64,000 bases of DNA. It comes from Casuarius casuarius. Taxonomy: Eukaryota > Chordata > Aves > Casuariiformes > Casuariidae. Both the position numbers and the translations under genes were made by a program. The stretch covers positions 1 through 64,000 of the forward strand of contig PTFA01000277.1 in assembly GCA_003342895.1 (NCBI GenBank), in the 5' to 3' direction. Below are positions 1 through 28,050 of the stretch, one piece after another. The stretch's first letter is position 1, and every line of letters starts with the position of its first letter. Below the pieces are notes generated by a model that ran no database searches, had not been told where the DNA came from, and saw only the letters and a program-made list of their open reading frames with translations.

Positions 1-6
1 AAGCGC

Positions 7-93
7 TGGTGGCAGCGTGGCACGGGGGGGCTGGGGCAGCGCGGCACGGGGGGGCTGGGGCAGCCCGGCACGGGGGGGCTGGGGCAGCACAGC
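7..93. repeat. 24-bp GC-rich minisatellite
   Basis: About three and a half copies of a 24-base unit stand head to tail (copy starts near 7, 31, 55 and 79). Each full copy contains GGGGCAGC followed by CGGCACGGGGGGG with one or two changes. The array may continue to the left of the window. It has a run of seven Gs per unit, so the plus strand is strongly G-rich. Confidence 0.85.
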
Positions 94-3000
94 AAGCCCC
101 CAGCAAGCCCCCGCTCGCCACGGCGAATCTGCCTTGCCGTTTGCATCCGGAGCGCGGCACCGGAGAAAAGAGGCCTGAGCAAGCGGTACGCGCACGCCGG
201 GGTGAGCCTGCAACGGCCTGAGCCCGGGCTAGTGCAAAGGCTGCGTCCCCCCACGCAGGGCCCAATCCTGCCCCTTTTTGTCCCGGTGCGGGCAGCTCCT
301 TGCCAGCACAGCCAGTGGCTGCCGCCCTGGAGCCCCGGGGCAGGAGCGACCCAGCCGAGCGCCGCCCGTGGGCTCCGGGGCTGGCGGACGCCGGCGCCGT
401 GTCCGAAGTAGAGCTGACGGCGCCTGGGGAGGCAGCCCGAGAGGTTTAGGTGTGCAACGAACCTCGCTCCAGGCTGAGGTGTCCTTGAAGCGCGGCCTGC
501 CCGGAGATGCTCCGTGAGGCGACAGGAGCAGGCGGCTGCCCGCGCACCGGCGCGGCGGTTAGCTCCGAGCACGGTAAGCCCAAGCGTGCCGAGAGCCCCG
601 GTTACCTCTGGAAGGAAAACAGGTCTCGTGCACAAAACGGTCGGTTCGATGCCGACCTGTGGTGCCCGCAGGTGGCTGCTGCGAAGCCTGTTAGGTGACA
701 GCGTTCACCCGGTCCTCCAAGCACCCGTCCGGGGGCGAACGCAGCCCTCGCCTCGCCGGGGCTTGGCTGCCCCCACCCTGCCGCGCCGACGGCTTGCTCT
801 CCCTCCGCGTCGTGGCGAGCGGCGCCGCGTCTCAGGCCACGTTGTATGAGATGATCCTGCCGGGAGGAGGCCTCCTCCCTCGCCCCATCGCGGCCGGAGC
901 AGGGGGTCCCCGGCGCTCGGACGCGGCCAGCGCGCCGTGGTTGCCTGCTGCTGCCGGCTGTAAAACACAGTCAGGAGATGTCAGCGTTCCCTCGCGTAAA
1001 GCCTCCGTTAGCCGTCCGTAAATGGCCGCCAACGAAGGGCACGCGTGCGTTTCTCCGACCCCCATCTTCCCGAAACACGCTTTCCTCTCTCGTAAGGCAA
1101 ACCCTAACTTTTCGCGCCGCAGCGCCCCGTGAAGCTGCTGTGGCACCGACCCCGGTGCTGTGCAGCTCCTCGGCCGCCCCCGGGCTGCCGACCAGGCAGA
1201 CGGCGCCTCCCGGGACGGGCTCTCCTCCGGGGCTTGGAGGCCCCGCTGGTCACACGCCAGCCGTCCTGGCGGGCGCCAGAGCCGCCTTTGGAGTCTCCGG
1301 GACTCGATCCCACCCCCGGCGCGGGAGCAGCAGCGGCAGCCGCCCCTCCGCAAGCCGTCGCCGCAAGCAAGGCGACGCTGGGGGGTCTCGCCCTGCCTTT
1401 GCAGACCCGAGTCACTGCAAGGTGCAAGCGCTGTAAGCGGGTGAAGGTCGGGTGCCCGGATGCCGAAAGCAAGCCCAGGGAGCGGCACCGCCAGGCAGCA
1501 CCTCAGCGCACGTGGAAGGTGTTGAACTGGGAGCAGGAAGATCATAAAAGCGCTCATAAAAACGATCAGAGCATCGCGTTGAGCAGAAGCAGTGATTTCT
1601 CCAGCAGGCTGAGCGCAGCTCCCCTGCCGCCGCCCCCAGCAGCAGCCGGCGGAGCCGGGACCCCCGGGGACCGGCCGGCACCACGTTACGTGTCCCTTAC
1701 GTGGATGGCAGCAAGGAGCTGTTGCGCGCTGCCTTCCTGCGAGGAAGACCCTCGCCGAGGGACGCCCGCCCCGACGCCTCCATCCGCCGGGGCTGCGAGA
1801 CGGGGATTTGCCCTGGGGGAGCAGGAGGAGGCAGGAAAGAGGCGCTGCCCGGGAGCCGAGGTCACCGCCGAGCCAGCCCGGCCCCGGGGAGAAGACACGG
1901 TCGCCTCCAGCGGAGCGCGAGCGCTTTCTCCCCCGGGGATGAGGTGTGTTACGGATCGGGTGTTTTCACGTAAAACGCTGTGCCATCCTACCTGAGGATT
2001 TCACCGCGGCCAAGGCACGGGCCGCGTCCGGGAGATGGTGCTGAGCACCTCGGCCCGAGCTGAGGAAGGGCCTGGCTTTGCCCTGGGGGAGCAACCAAAT
2101 CTGGCCCATCTCAGCCATGAAAATCCCCCAAGGCGGAGACGGTCCCGGCACCCCTGGGAACCCGCGCGGCGGCCCGAGCCGTGCTGCAGCCCGGAGGGGA
2201 CGGCGCGGTGGGAAAGGCACGCTCGCCCCGCGTTGCGGCAGCACCTCCTTTGCAGGAGCACTTGCTCTCCTTGCAACCTTTCTTCAAACCCGCTCCGGGG
2301 TCTTCTGCACGGATGCACTCCGTTTTTCCACCTGGGCATAAGCCCATAAATTGTTATTTTACCCAACCTGCGCTCTTCAGAAGAGGCTCTGGCAGTGGAC
2401 CTGTAGCCTGGTTTATCTTCCCCCACTCGCAGGGGTTTTTGGCTGCAGCCGCCGGCGCGGGAGGCAGCCGCGGGGCGAGGGCAGCGGTGGGCAGCCCCGC
2501 GGGGCCGGGCCGGCACGCGGCGCCCGGCTCCCTGCCCCCAGCTCGTTACCGCCATCGCCACCGTTTCCCGACGGCCTTTACGTTTCTGAAGCAATTTCTT
2601 TTTTGTCTTTTTTTTTTTTTTAAAAAAAAAAAGCAAACCATCTACCATATGTTCGCCCCTGAAAGGGGTAATTGTTAGCAGACCATTAAAACGGGGGCGA
2701 GTGCTGCGGGATGCCTCCCCTCCGTCTTGCGCTTTATCCCGTCTCTGTCACTCTTTCAATGGGGCTTTGAGGGCTCGGCTTTTCTAACTTCCTTCCCGGG
2801 GAAGGAGGAATGAAAGAGCCACTAAAGTGACCCTCTTCACAGCTCTCCTCCTCTCCTTTCAATGTCTTTTCCGACACCCGGCGATAATGGTGGCGGGAGG
2901 CTGCGGCGCCGCGCTCGCCTGCCGCCGGGCTGGGGCGGCCGCCCCGCGTCCCACCGCTGCCGCCGGCCCGGCTGCGGGAAGCGACGGGGACAGCGAGGAG

Positions 3001-3800
3001 CCGCGAAGGAGCAGGCTGCAGCGGGCAGCACCCTGCCTTTCCCGCGGGGATCGACCCGCGGCGTTGCGGGAACTTCCCGTCGCGGGCAGCGCTGAGCCGC
3101 TCCGAGCGGCCACGGTTGCCTGGTGCAAGACCACGGCCGTCTTCCGAAGGCACCGTCCTTCCCTGCGGCACTGCAGGACGGTTCACGCCAAGAGCTCCTT
3201 TCCCCAAATCTTGGCGAATGAAGAGCGTCAACAGTATTTGGAAAAATCGTTTATTAAACTGAACAATTTAGCTTTTAATGTAAAAAAAAGCAAAAAGCAC
3301 ATATACTTAGTCCACAGTTACCTGGTAAACCCCTTCTTTCACTCCCAAACGCGGGATGATAAACAATTCGGGATAGTCCGACGCTTAGTACAGCCCGGTA
3401 TCCCCAAACACGTTCCCCATTCCCTTTAAATTACCTGGTTTTTACCATGCTTCTGTCGTCTCCTGCTTTCCCGGACACCGTATACTTCAAATCACCGTAA
3501 CATTCACAAGAAACCGCTACTAAAAATCACCTTTGTCGTCGCCTTCCTCAAACGGCCGTGCAGCGTCGCTACCAGCTCAAACGCGAGTCTTGCTCCCCTC
3601 CTGACACGGGCCGGGCCACAGCTCTGCTCCCGATGCTTCCCAATCCGATGGTACCCACTTTCCACAAAAAACGTGTTACTCGGAGCAAAAATCAGAAGGA
3701 CGGAGCGGACGAGGACCGGGAGCAGTGGGACACGCAGCAGTGCGCTGGCGAAACGCTAGTGTGTGCTGCGCGGGGAAGGACCGCGCGCTCCAAGCCGGCC
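94..3800. other. GC- and CpG-rich stretch with no recognised gene
   Basis: This stretch is dense in CG dinucleotides to about 3.2 kb, then mixed. Several long open frames exist on both strands, as expected in stop-poor GC-rich DNA, but none shows a domain I recognise, and in particular no bHLH that would mark NEUROG3, the next gene in the human order. It may hold a CpG island or part of a long TSPAN15 3' UTR. I see nothing else that can be named. Confidence 0.5.
2608..2632. repeat. T14-A11 self-complementary run
   Basis: A run of 14 Ts is followed directly by 11 As, giving a perfect AT-only palindrome inside an otherwise GC-rich region. It could extrude as a hairpin or be a slippage product. 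A copy-number error in sequencing is also possible. Confidence 0.8.
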
Positions 3801-3836
3801 GGCGCCGCGAGCCGGCGGGACGCGTCCGCCAGCAGC

Positions 3837-3907
3837 TTTATTCCAAAGCTTTATTCCACTCGTCCTCCAGAAATGCTTTATTCCAATCCCCTCCTTCTTT
3901 ATTTATT
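3837..3907 (-). promoter_or_regulatory. cluster of five AATAAA hexamers, minus strand
   Basis: Reading the minus strand, AATAAA occurs at 3837-3842, 3850-3855, 3877-3882, 3898-3903 and 3902-3907. Three share a longer GGAATAAAGC context. They lie 1.4 kb downstream of the TSPAN15 stop codon on the same strand, so they could serve distal polyadenylation of that gene. The sequence beyond them on the minus strand is GC-rich rather than clearly GU-rich, which weakens the case. Confidence 0.4.
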
Positions 3908-4247
3908 CGAAACATCGTAACAACTATCTTTTTCTGTATTTCACCTGCACGTCTGGCTGGGGCTGGAAACGCTGCAGAGAAATGCTCAGGCCCAAAAAAC
4001 CCAAACAAATCAGCCTGCTCACGGCCTTCCCGGGTACCGTCTCCGCTGCGCTAAAAGACGAAAACAAGGCACAGAAGTTCAGCGACTTTGCCCAAAGCGG
4101 CAGGCCAGGGCGCTCCAACGCCAGCATGAGAATTCGGGCATCTCTCCTGCTTCATTCAGCGACTGATGGACACGCTTGATTCAGAAATAACAATACGAAA
4201 ACCAGTTTAAACAAAATCTTTGTGTTTTTTTAAAAAAACTTATATTT

Positions 4248-4253
4248 TTTATT
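4248..4253 (-). promoter_or_regulatory. TSPAN15: candidate TSPAN15 polyadenylation signal
   Basis: AATAAA on the minus strand, about 1.03 kb after the TSPAN15 stop codon. It is followed on that strand by a T-rich stretch with a GGTTTTCGTATTGTT-like element 40-60 bases on, as expected downstream of a cleavage site. If used, the 3' UTR would be roughly 1.05 kb. A distal cluster at 3837-3907 and a single AATAAA at 3250-3255 are alternatives. Confidence 0.45.
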
Positions 4254-5285
4254 TTGATGACAAGAATCAAATTTGGAAATATTTCAACACACAGAACTCA
4301 CCCTCTGCCAAAACCAATAAATTGGCTAGTTAATTTACTCAAGAGGAAAAATACAATACATACAAGACACAAACATCCCATAACTCTTATACAAAAGCCA
4401 TATAGTAATAAATCGCATTAAAAACATATCAAAGCATTACCTGACTGATTCGACATTGGCATTTGCCCTGTTATTAAAAGGCACAAAAGACTGAGAAATG
4501 AAAGCGTTCAGCGTTACATCCGTTATTGTCAGTAAACTGATCGAGATTAGCATAAAAAAAAATTATTGAACACAGGTTTAATATTTACCATTTAGATCAG
4601 TAAGAAATCTCTCGTTTTGGAACCAGTAAGAAAATAAGATTTGAAATGGCGAACACTTAAACACGGCATACCGAGGTACGAAGGCTCTTTCTAGAAATCG
4701 AACTTCAAATCTTTCCAGGAAGAAGTTTTCCTTATCATCCAGTAATCACGGGAAAAACATTTAACTACTGACAAGCCGACCTGCCGGCAGGATCCCGGGG
4801 GAAGGCACAGCCGAGGGCAGCACGGGAGACACAGGCCAGTAGTGGGCAGCAGCATTCCCGTCTTTCGCGATGCTGGTGCCAAAACCGCCATCCGCGATCG
4901 CGGTGCCACCGACCACCGCAGAAGCGCCAACGTTTCGGGTAAGCGGCCGGGGGACCCTGCCGCCCCGCAGCAGCGCCGCGTGCCGCCCTCGCGCCCGGCC
5001 CGTTTCCCACCGGCCCCACGGAGAGACGGGCGGCAGCGGCCTCGGGAGAAGCAGCCCAGAGCACGCTGCTGAGAGACCCTGCGGCAACCCAAAACGCACT
5101 GAAGGACATCAAAAACTTAAGGTCACAGGGCACAGAGAAATCAGACTCCGGTTTTGATGTTGTTTTCAAAAACACCGAAAGAGTTAGCACTGATTAATGA
5201 CACCCATAGTCCGTAATAGCTGCAGGAGCAGGCACAAACCAGAACAGGCTGATTCGCTTTCTAACCGCATCCGAGGTTTCCGAAG
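4254..5285 (-). other. TSPAN15: probable TSPAN15 3' UTR
   Basis: Non-coding stretch between the TSPAN15 stop codon and the first good downstream AATAAA. It contains a GC-rich block (about 4780-5080) and an AT-rich block. The extent is inferred from the polyadenylation hexamer only. Confidence 0.45.
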
Positions 5286-20983
<15,698 letters not shown>

Positions 20984-23900
20984 TTAACGCGTCTGGCGGA
21001 CAACGCGCGGTGCGGGAACCGCNTTAGCAGCTGTAAATTTTGAGTAAGACCAACAACAGGGACCCTTTTGCACTTAGCAAAATTCTCCTGAAACTGCACA
21101 ACGGTCTTCTTTTAACGCCCCCCCCCGTTCTCGCCAGCCAGCCCATCTCCCCTTGCATCGAGGCTCAGCAGACACGGCCAGGTGCCCCCCACACCTCCGC
21201 TCCTCCTGCCGCCGCCAGAAACGCACTCGGCTAAAGAAAACCTCCAAGTCTGAAATTGTGCTGCTTTCCTGAGCAACCACCCGCTACAGCTCGCAAGCGC
21301 AGCAAGGAAGCGATGCATTTCATTTAACAATTTAAAGCTATTCCAATCAAAGTAATTATGGCTAAATCACAATCATTCGGTAGTACATTTGGCACGTTGC
21401 AGGTCACTTTGAATTATACTGAATTTGAAAAAAAAAAAAATAGTCCACAATATTCAATCATGAAAATTGCAGTGGAAAAATTTAACTGCCAGCTCAAAGT
21501 CGGGCATATTCTCAGAAAATAACCCCAGGGATCAAAATCATTTAGTTTGCCAAATAAATAAGTAGCACCCACCTTTTCCCACCTGACATTTCTACAATAA
21601 CTCAGACTCTGCTCCCTGCCCATTCACAGCGAAAAGACCGCATTTCNCAGGTGTGAGAGGTTTTGTGATACGACCTGGCATTCCCCAGGCAAAGCTCCCA
21701 CGGACGCACGGAGCGCTCGGCGCGACATCACAAGCCCAACTCGTACAGTAATTTTTTGTTTCCAAAATTACCATTATTGGATATTTTGCAATAAATACAA
21801 CTCGCTGGAAATTCTTTATTTTCTAAAGGTAAGAATAACAAATCCAAAGCACAACAGGTGAGAAACGCCACCAAACTGTCATTTAAAAAAATCTCAAAAT
21901 GATTCACCCATAAAAATAAGCAAAAATTTATTAAGCAACTTAAATTTAGCATGACCAAACTCAGAGTAACTCTCCCCTCTGACCAAATTAGAAATTGCAC
22001 TGTAAGATTATGCATTACAGAAAACACATTAGGCAAATAACAGTTATTTAAATTTATTATTTATACAACTAGATCTTTTCTTCTGTAATATGTAATGGGG
22101 TTTTATATCACTACAGGGCTGCTTTGCAGCGTTATCTTTATTCCTTAAAAAATTAATTGACTAAGGAATAAATTATAAATTACATTTCTAGCAGAAAACN
22201 ATAAAAAACAGTGTGAAATATTTAAATATAGGTGTAGCAATCGAGGAAAGATTCTCAGAGCCATATAACAGCAATTACAGAATATAACATTTGCAAAGTC
22301 TATTGATTTTCAAAGAATCATTATGCAATACAGATCCTTAATAGCGTTTGATTAAAATACAGGCACTGAACAACAGTTTAAGGCTGGTGAAGTTTACAGA
22401 GATCTTTGGGATAATGAAATAACCCACTAGAATTCAAGAGACCGGCACAGCTGTGTTTATTTAAAATCCCACTCTCAGCAGCTAACCACAAGTGTGTATC
22501 ATTTCTGAAGCTCACTCCTTCACTGCATCTCATCACACGCTAAAAACCTGTTCTCCAGTGTCGCAGTGAAGTTGCTGTTTGGGTTTCCGAAAGAGCTTCT
22601 AGGAAAAGTCCTTTTTTGTTCATTTGTTTCTTTGTTTGGACAGCTGAGGTTTGGGGGAACGAAAATTGGTTTTGGCTAAACCTAAAACATGATTTTCATT
22701 ACTTACAATTCTGTATTAGCTTGGAAACTCCTTATTCTAGGCCTTTAAAAGAGTAGGGATGACCACTACCAAGTTAAAAATNCAGCTGTGGGCTTTCACG
22801 AGCAGGTACCGTCTTTACAAACAAACAGCCCTCAGACCGAATTTCACGTGAATCGGTACGTTCGTATCTGCCACAACTTCAGTGCCTGGTCTATACCCTA
22901 AAACACCGATATCTCATACATCCCCAAGAATCACGTTTTACTGAAACAGCTTTTCTCGAGCTATATTTTTCTAATCAAAATATATGAACTCTTTAAGAGC
23001 ATCTTAAGTTTTAAAGATGCCCGTGAGTAGAAATATTAGACGCATCCACACTTGAAAAGCTTTAGGCATATAGAGATGCACACGGAGATATTTATGTACG
23101 TACGTATCTTCCTCCCCTCCCGCTTGCAGCTTGCTCACGTACCCTGCAAGACTCCTTGCAGCATGCCAAGCGCACNAGAAACTTCAGTCCTTCCTTTTTC
23201 TTTTCTTTTCCCCTGAAATCAGCTTGGGAGGGGAAAGAAATGAAAAAAGAAAACAGAAACAAAAAATCTCACACATTTCCTTCCCTCGGACCTGGATCCC
23301 GCTGCCCTAAGGACCCAGATGGGCAATTTTTCATCCCAAACAAACTGCAGGATTAAAGATGACCCGCGGGGGATTACAGGGAATCTTTCCGACTTTACCC
23401 TGCTTTCTCCCGTTGCTCTGGAAGACTTCAGCAGAGCAGGCTCTCAGCCGACGGCACTTCACGAGGAGAGGATGATAAAATACTGTCGTAACACAGCTCC
23501 CCAGAACACCTCTGAAAAAGCAGCCGTGGAAAACGTGCCGCGCGGGGAGCGCGCGCTGCGGAAAGGGAGGGAGGGTTTAAGGGGCATCACTCAGCGCCTC
23601 CGCTACTCCCCAGTAAAACCATCGGCTAGCAAATAAATAGCTCATACAGAGTGACGGTATAACAGACACGTGCATGTAGTCCAGCCTGTATATGGACTTT
23701 GCAGCACGAAAAACCATTACAGGAAGAAAAATCTAGGTGCACAACTAAAACAGTATTCCTCATAAACAGCATCTATGCTTTTATTATCTTTCATGCTTTT
23801 AAGTATTAAATAAAAATCTTTTAAACCTTTACTAGGGCTCAAACCAATAAACTCAACCAGATGCAACCGGTGCAATGTAGAAAACGTATTTAATCCCAGC

Positions 23901-24564
23901 AGTGTCTCTTCACCGGCTGTTCTCTCCCTTCCTGTGACTACAGATGGAAATCCAGCTTTTGCGTAGGTAGCCCACAAATATACATACTGTTTACATCCTG
24001 CATCCTTCACGACGACTCCGAATTTGGCAATTGACGCTGCGCTCACAGGAAAAATTAACTGGCCTTGACTTGCATTAAATGAGTGTCCATCAGCAAATAC
24101 CACGGACTTTCTCTGGGGCTTTGCATGCGGAGAAGTTGCTTTTCCCCAGAGAAACGACAAGCATTTCTTTCTAACTACTGGTTTTAACATTGTATTTATA
24201 GGGTTTGTTGTTATATACGGTAAAAAGTTGTGCCGGCTTGATAACAGCATGCTCCGCTCCATGTGCTGAATGCTTCTTCAGGCAGGCAAGAGAAATTACG
24301 CTGCAGCTTCATTCACCTGGAAACCAGCTCTCTAAAAAGGTACAGTAACGGCTGTTTTTAAAGAAAGTTCCAGGTGACATCTGAAGAGCCAGCAGCGACA
24401 CGGCCTGGCAACGAATGCACTCATTCGACAGTACAAACAGTATTTTCAGACCAATTTTCTTTGTGCTTTTCAATAATGCTGATAGAAATAAAAATAAGCT
24501 TGTCAGATAGTAGATGCATCTCAGAAGCAGGAGCGAGCCAACAGCAGGGTTAGGCTTTGGGACC

Positions 24565-24604
24565 TATGTATATATATAAAATATGAATATATATATAATA
24601 TGAA
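24565..24604. repeat. (TA)n-rich tract
   Basis: Interrupted TATATA repeats of about 40 bases in TSPAN15 intron 1. Confidence 0.85.
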
Positions 24605-25069
24605 GATTTAGTATTTATTCTTTAATTAAATGTTCTAATCATGATCCATTAAAAAAAAAGACAAGGAAGACAATTACACCGTCTCTGCACCAGAATCCCC
24701 AGAGAATTATTTAGTCCCTGGCGCCTTTTCCCAATCTTGGGCACCTGAATCAGGGATATTCGCCGCTTAGCAAATATCCCGGAACAGCATCAACAGCAGT
24801 GAAGAACCTGAATATTCTCAGTAGCCCATAAATCAAAGCCCCATAAAACAGCAGAATTATATACCAGATGCTAAAAATGCCAAAAAATTAAGAAAGCCAA
24901 TACTAATTATTGAAATTGCACAGCCAAATTCCACTCTAATTTATACCAATAAAAATCTAAGGAGTCAATGAGACCACGCTACCGCTGCTGAAAAAAAGTA
25001 ATTGCCCCATTGATGTTTGCTGCTAACGAGATCCGCTCCNCTAAGCCCGAAGAATGCAAAATTTGGAGG

Positions 25070-25450
25070 GCGCAGAAAACTACGCGACGCCCTTCGAACA
25101 ACGTGGCGTGTGTTCGGGCCGCGAAAGACGGCGAAGGGGCTGCGAAACGACGCCCTCCGCACGGACAAAACGCCGTCGGCCTCCATCCTTCCCCCTTCCC
25201 ACGGCCGCCGCCGCGCGCCCAAAGGGCAAACGGTCCTCCCGGCGCCTCGGGAAAACTGGAGCCCTCAGTCACAAACNAGGCCGGAACGTCGAAAATCCAG
25301 AGCAAACAATTGCCAGCAGTAAATAAAATTCTTCTGCTCTCTGAAAGACGCTTTGTGCTCGGCGGACGCGCGGAGAAACGCTGGAGAACTGCCTTGTTTC
25401 GNGTGCTAGACGTGCTTTTGCATCCCACCGGGAATAGTCCCCGGTGCTGA
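25070..25450. promoter_or_regulatory. intronic CpG-rich island
   Basis: CG dinucleotides are abundant here (for example CTACGCGACG and GACGGCGAAGGGG contexts), flanked on both sides by AT-rich DNA. It lies within TSPAN15 intron 1 and could be an internal promoter or enhancer. No TSPAN15-like first exon is seen in it on the minus strand. Confidence 0.4.
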
Positions 25451-26459
25451 AAGAAAACGGGGAGCAGACGTGGTGCACGTGCCTTCGGGAAGGGCGNTGA
25501 GCAAAAAAGGGGGTTGGAAAATAATGCCACGTATGTATCTGTGTAAACCTAACCAGGTTGACCGAATTTAATAAAAAGCCCTCAGAATGCAAAACAGCAG
25601 AACTAAGTAACCGCCCCAGCAAGATGCCTGAGAAACGGTGATAATTCTGGTTTACCCAGACCCCAATTCACCCTTCCTTTTCCCAAAACCCCACCGATAG
25701 CGTAATTGCTGTAAAGCAGCATAGGAAATTTCAGAAGTCTAAAATAAAGCGGCTGGGGGAGGGGAGGGGTGGCTTTTTTTAAAAAGAAAGACAAAAATAC
25801 CAAAAGACATCCAGGATCCCCAAAAGTCTGAACTGCAAGCAGATGCCTTACACTCTGATTTTCCATCATCCCCCAAATTGAAGCTTTAAAGANAGCTGCT
25901 ATTATAAATGATAAACTATTCTTTCAGGCAGCACTTGGGGACACGGGGGGGGGTGGGGAGGGTGTCCGAAACCTGGGCGAAGGCAGCAAGCAAGGCACGT
26001 GTTTGAAGCTGCAAACGTCCGTAGCACCACGTAACCAAAACCCCCCAAAATGAATTCCCCTCTGCCGATTTCCTAGGGCACAGGCTTTATTTTTTGCAGC
26101 TTCTAAAAATATTACCTGCNGCCTCCGACAGGCAGAGGGAAAGCAACGTTTCGCGTGTACCGCTGATTTCCTCNGCCAAACTTCTGACCTCTTCGCGTCA
26201 CCCTCTGCCAAAACCAGTTGGTCAATAAATACTTAACGATACCACGAAACTACACCCAGAGAGCAACAGGTGACTGCCAAGGGCAGGCAATGAGACAGCC
26301 GGGCCACTAACACCCTAAGTACCATCTGATTGCAAAATGCTGGTGTATTGTCACCCAAGGGGAAAGCGCTCCCTGGGAGGAGGTCTCTCTCCCTCCTCTT
26401 CCTCCCGCGCGGGGTACGCTTGAAGCGTTAAGTACAGGCGGGAAACAGGCAGAGCACAC

Positions 26460-27245
26460 CCCTGCTCGGGAACACACACACGCACACCGGCAGCCACGGG
26501 ACCAGAAAAGGTTCTTTTACTGCCCAAATTGCCCTGGGAGAAGGCAGCCGAGGGTCCTGCACAGCCCGCCGCACACCCGCACATACAACCACACGCTGCA
26601 GGCGCACACCCACACACCCTGCCCCCCCCCCACCGGTTCTCACGCACACCCCGCATGCACACACACCCCGGGGCCTCACAGGCGCCCACGCACACCCTCG
26701 CTGTGCCACACCTCCCCACGGGCACTCACAGCCGCCTCTGCACGCACGCCTCACGCAGACACCCGCACACTTACACAACACCCCCGCACACTAACAGCCT
26801 ACAACTAACAACAGCGTCTCCCTCAAGCCCGCTCTCCGGTCCTCGCTCACCCCCCCCGCGCACACCCTGCACACTCACAACCCCAGGCGCGCACACCCCG
26901 CGCTCACTGACCCTCGCACACACAACACACGCTCCCAACCCCTCGCACACGCACACCCGCTACAAAGTCACCGTCCCCACGCAGGTACGCACACTCACAA
27001 CCCCCGCACGCTCACAGCCCCCTCGCGCACACACGAGCTCACCTGTTGCGCACACCCCACGCACACCCGCAGTCCCCCCAGACCCACCTGTCACACACAC
27101 ACACAGCCGCACGCAGGTGCGCACACCCCGCACGCACGTTCACTCACAGCCCCACCACAGACTCACTTGTCACACGCGCACACGCGCACACCCCCTCCGG
27201 AACACCCGCAGCCCCACACGTGTGTACACGCACCCCACACTCACA
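26460..27245. repeat. degenerate CA/CACCC-rich low-complexity tract
   Basis: Nearly 800 bases dominated on the plus strand by ACACAC, CGCACACCC and CTCACA words with no fixed period. The minus strand is accordingly G/T-rich. It runs straight into the first assembly gap, which suggests the gap was caused by this sequence. Long open frames across it are compositional artefacts. Confidence 0.85.
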
Positions 27246-27705
27246 NNNNNNNNNNNNNNNNNNNNNNNNNNNNNNNNNNNNNNNNNNNNNNNNNNNNNNN
27301 NNNNNNNNNNNNNNNNNNNNNNNNNNNNNNNNNNNNNNNNNNNNNNNNNNNNNNNNNNNNNNNNNNNNNNNNNNNNNNNNNNNNNNNNNNNNNNNNNNNN
27401 NNNNNNNNNNNNNNNNNNNNNNNNNNNNNNNNNNNNNNNNNNNNNNNNNNNNNNNNNNNNNNNNNNNNNNNNNNNNNNNNNNNNNNNNNNNNNNNNNNNN
27501 NNNNNNNNNNNNNNNNNNNNNNNNNNNNNNNNNNNNNNNNNNNNNNNNNNNNNNNNNNNNNNNNNNNNNNNNNNNNNNNNNNNNNNNNNNNNNNNNNNNN
27601 NNNNNNNNNNNNNNNNNNNNNNNNNNNNNNNNNNNNNNNNNNNNNNNNNNNNNNNNNNNNNNNNNNNNNNNNNNNNNNNNNNNNNNNNNNNNNNNNNNNN
27701 NNNNN
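27246..27705. other. assembly gap (460 N)
   Basis: Run of N between the CA-rich tract and a CGGCC-rich stretch. It is the most likely place of TSPAN15 exon 1, since the roughly 32 missing N-terminal codons appear nowhere else upstream of exon 2 in this window. Confidence 0.95.
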
Positions 27706-28050
27706 CGGCCCGGCCCGGCCCGGCCCGGGCGCCGGTGCGGCGCAGGCCGCGGAGAGGGCGGGAGAGCCCGGCGCGAAGCGGCGCCGCCGCGCCAACACGC
27801 ACCATAAACACAACAAACCAGCCGCTGCCCCCCGAAACGTTGCTCCTTGTTGGCTCTTTTAAGCGTGACCAGCCGCGCGCCATCATCCCCCAACGCGGCA
27901 GCCGGGCTTCGGGCAGGGCCCGAGCCACCCTCCGGGCCCCGGCCAGCGCAGGCCGCCCTGGAACCCGCGTCGCCCGCAGCACGAGTGCCTCCAGGCCTGC
28001 CGCACGCTGGCACTGCCCGGCAGGCATCGGTCAGGTCCGGGCATGTGCCT
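27706..28050 (-). promoter_or_regulatory. TSPAN15: CpG-rich stretch, probable TSPAN15 promoter side
   Basis: Begins with a CGGCC pentamer repeat and continues very CpG-rich for about 350 bases. Its position, upstream of the missing first exon on the minus strand, fits a CpG-island promoter. No TATA element or start site can be assigned from the sequence. Confidence 0.45.

Noticed and set aside
1129..1995. 288-codon open frame in the left GC-rich region
   Set aside because: The composition is driven by CpG-rich DNA; no domain, no homolog recognised and no splice structure. It was also checked for a NEUROG3 bHLH, which is absent.
1..4200. Absence of NEUROG3 next to TSPAN15
   Set aside because: In human the gene is tens of kilobases away, so its absence from the 4-5 kb seen here says nothing about gene loss.
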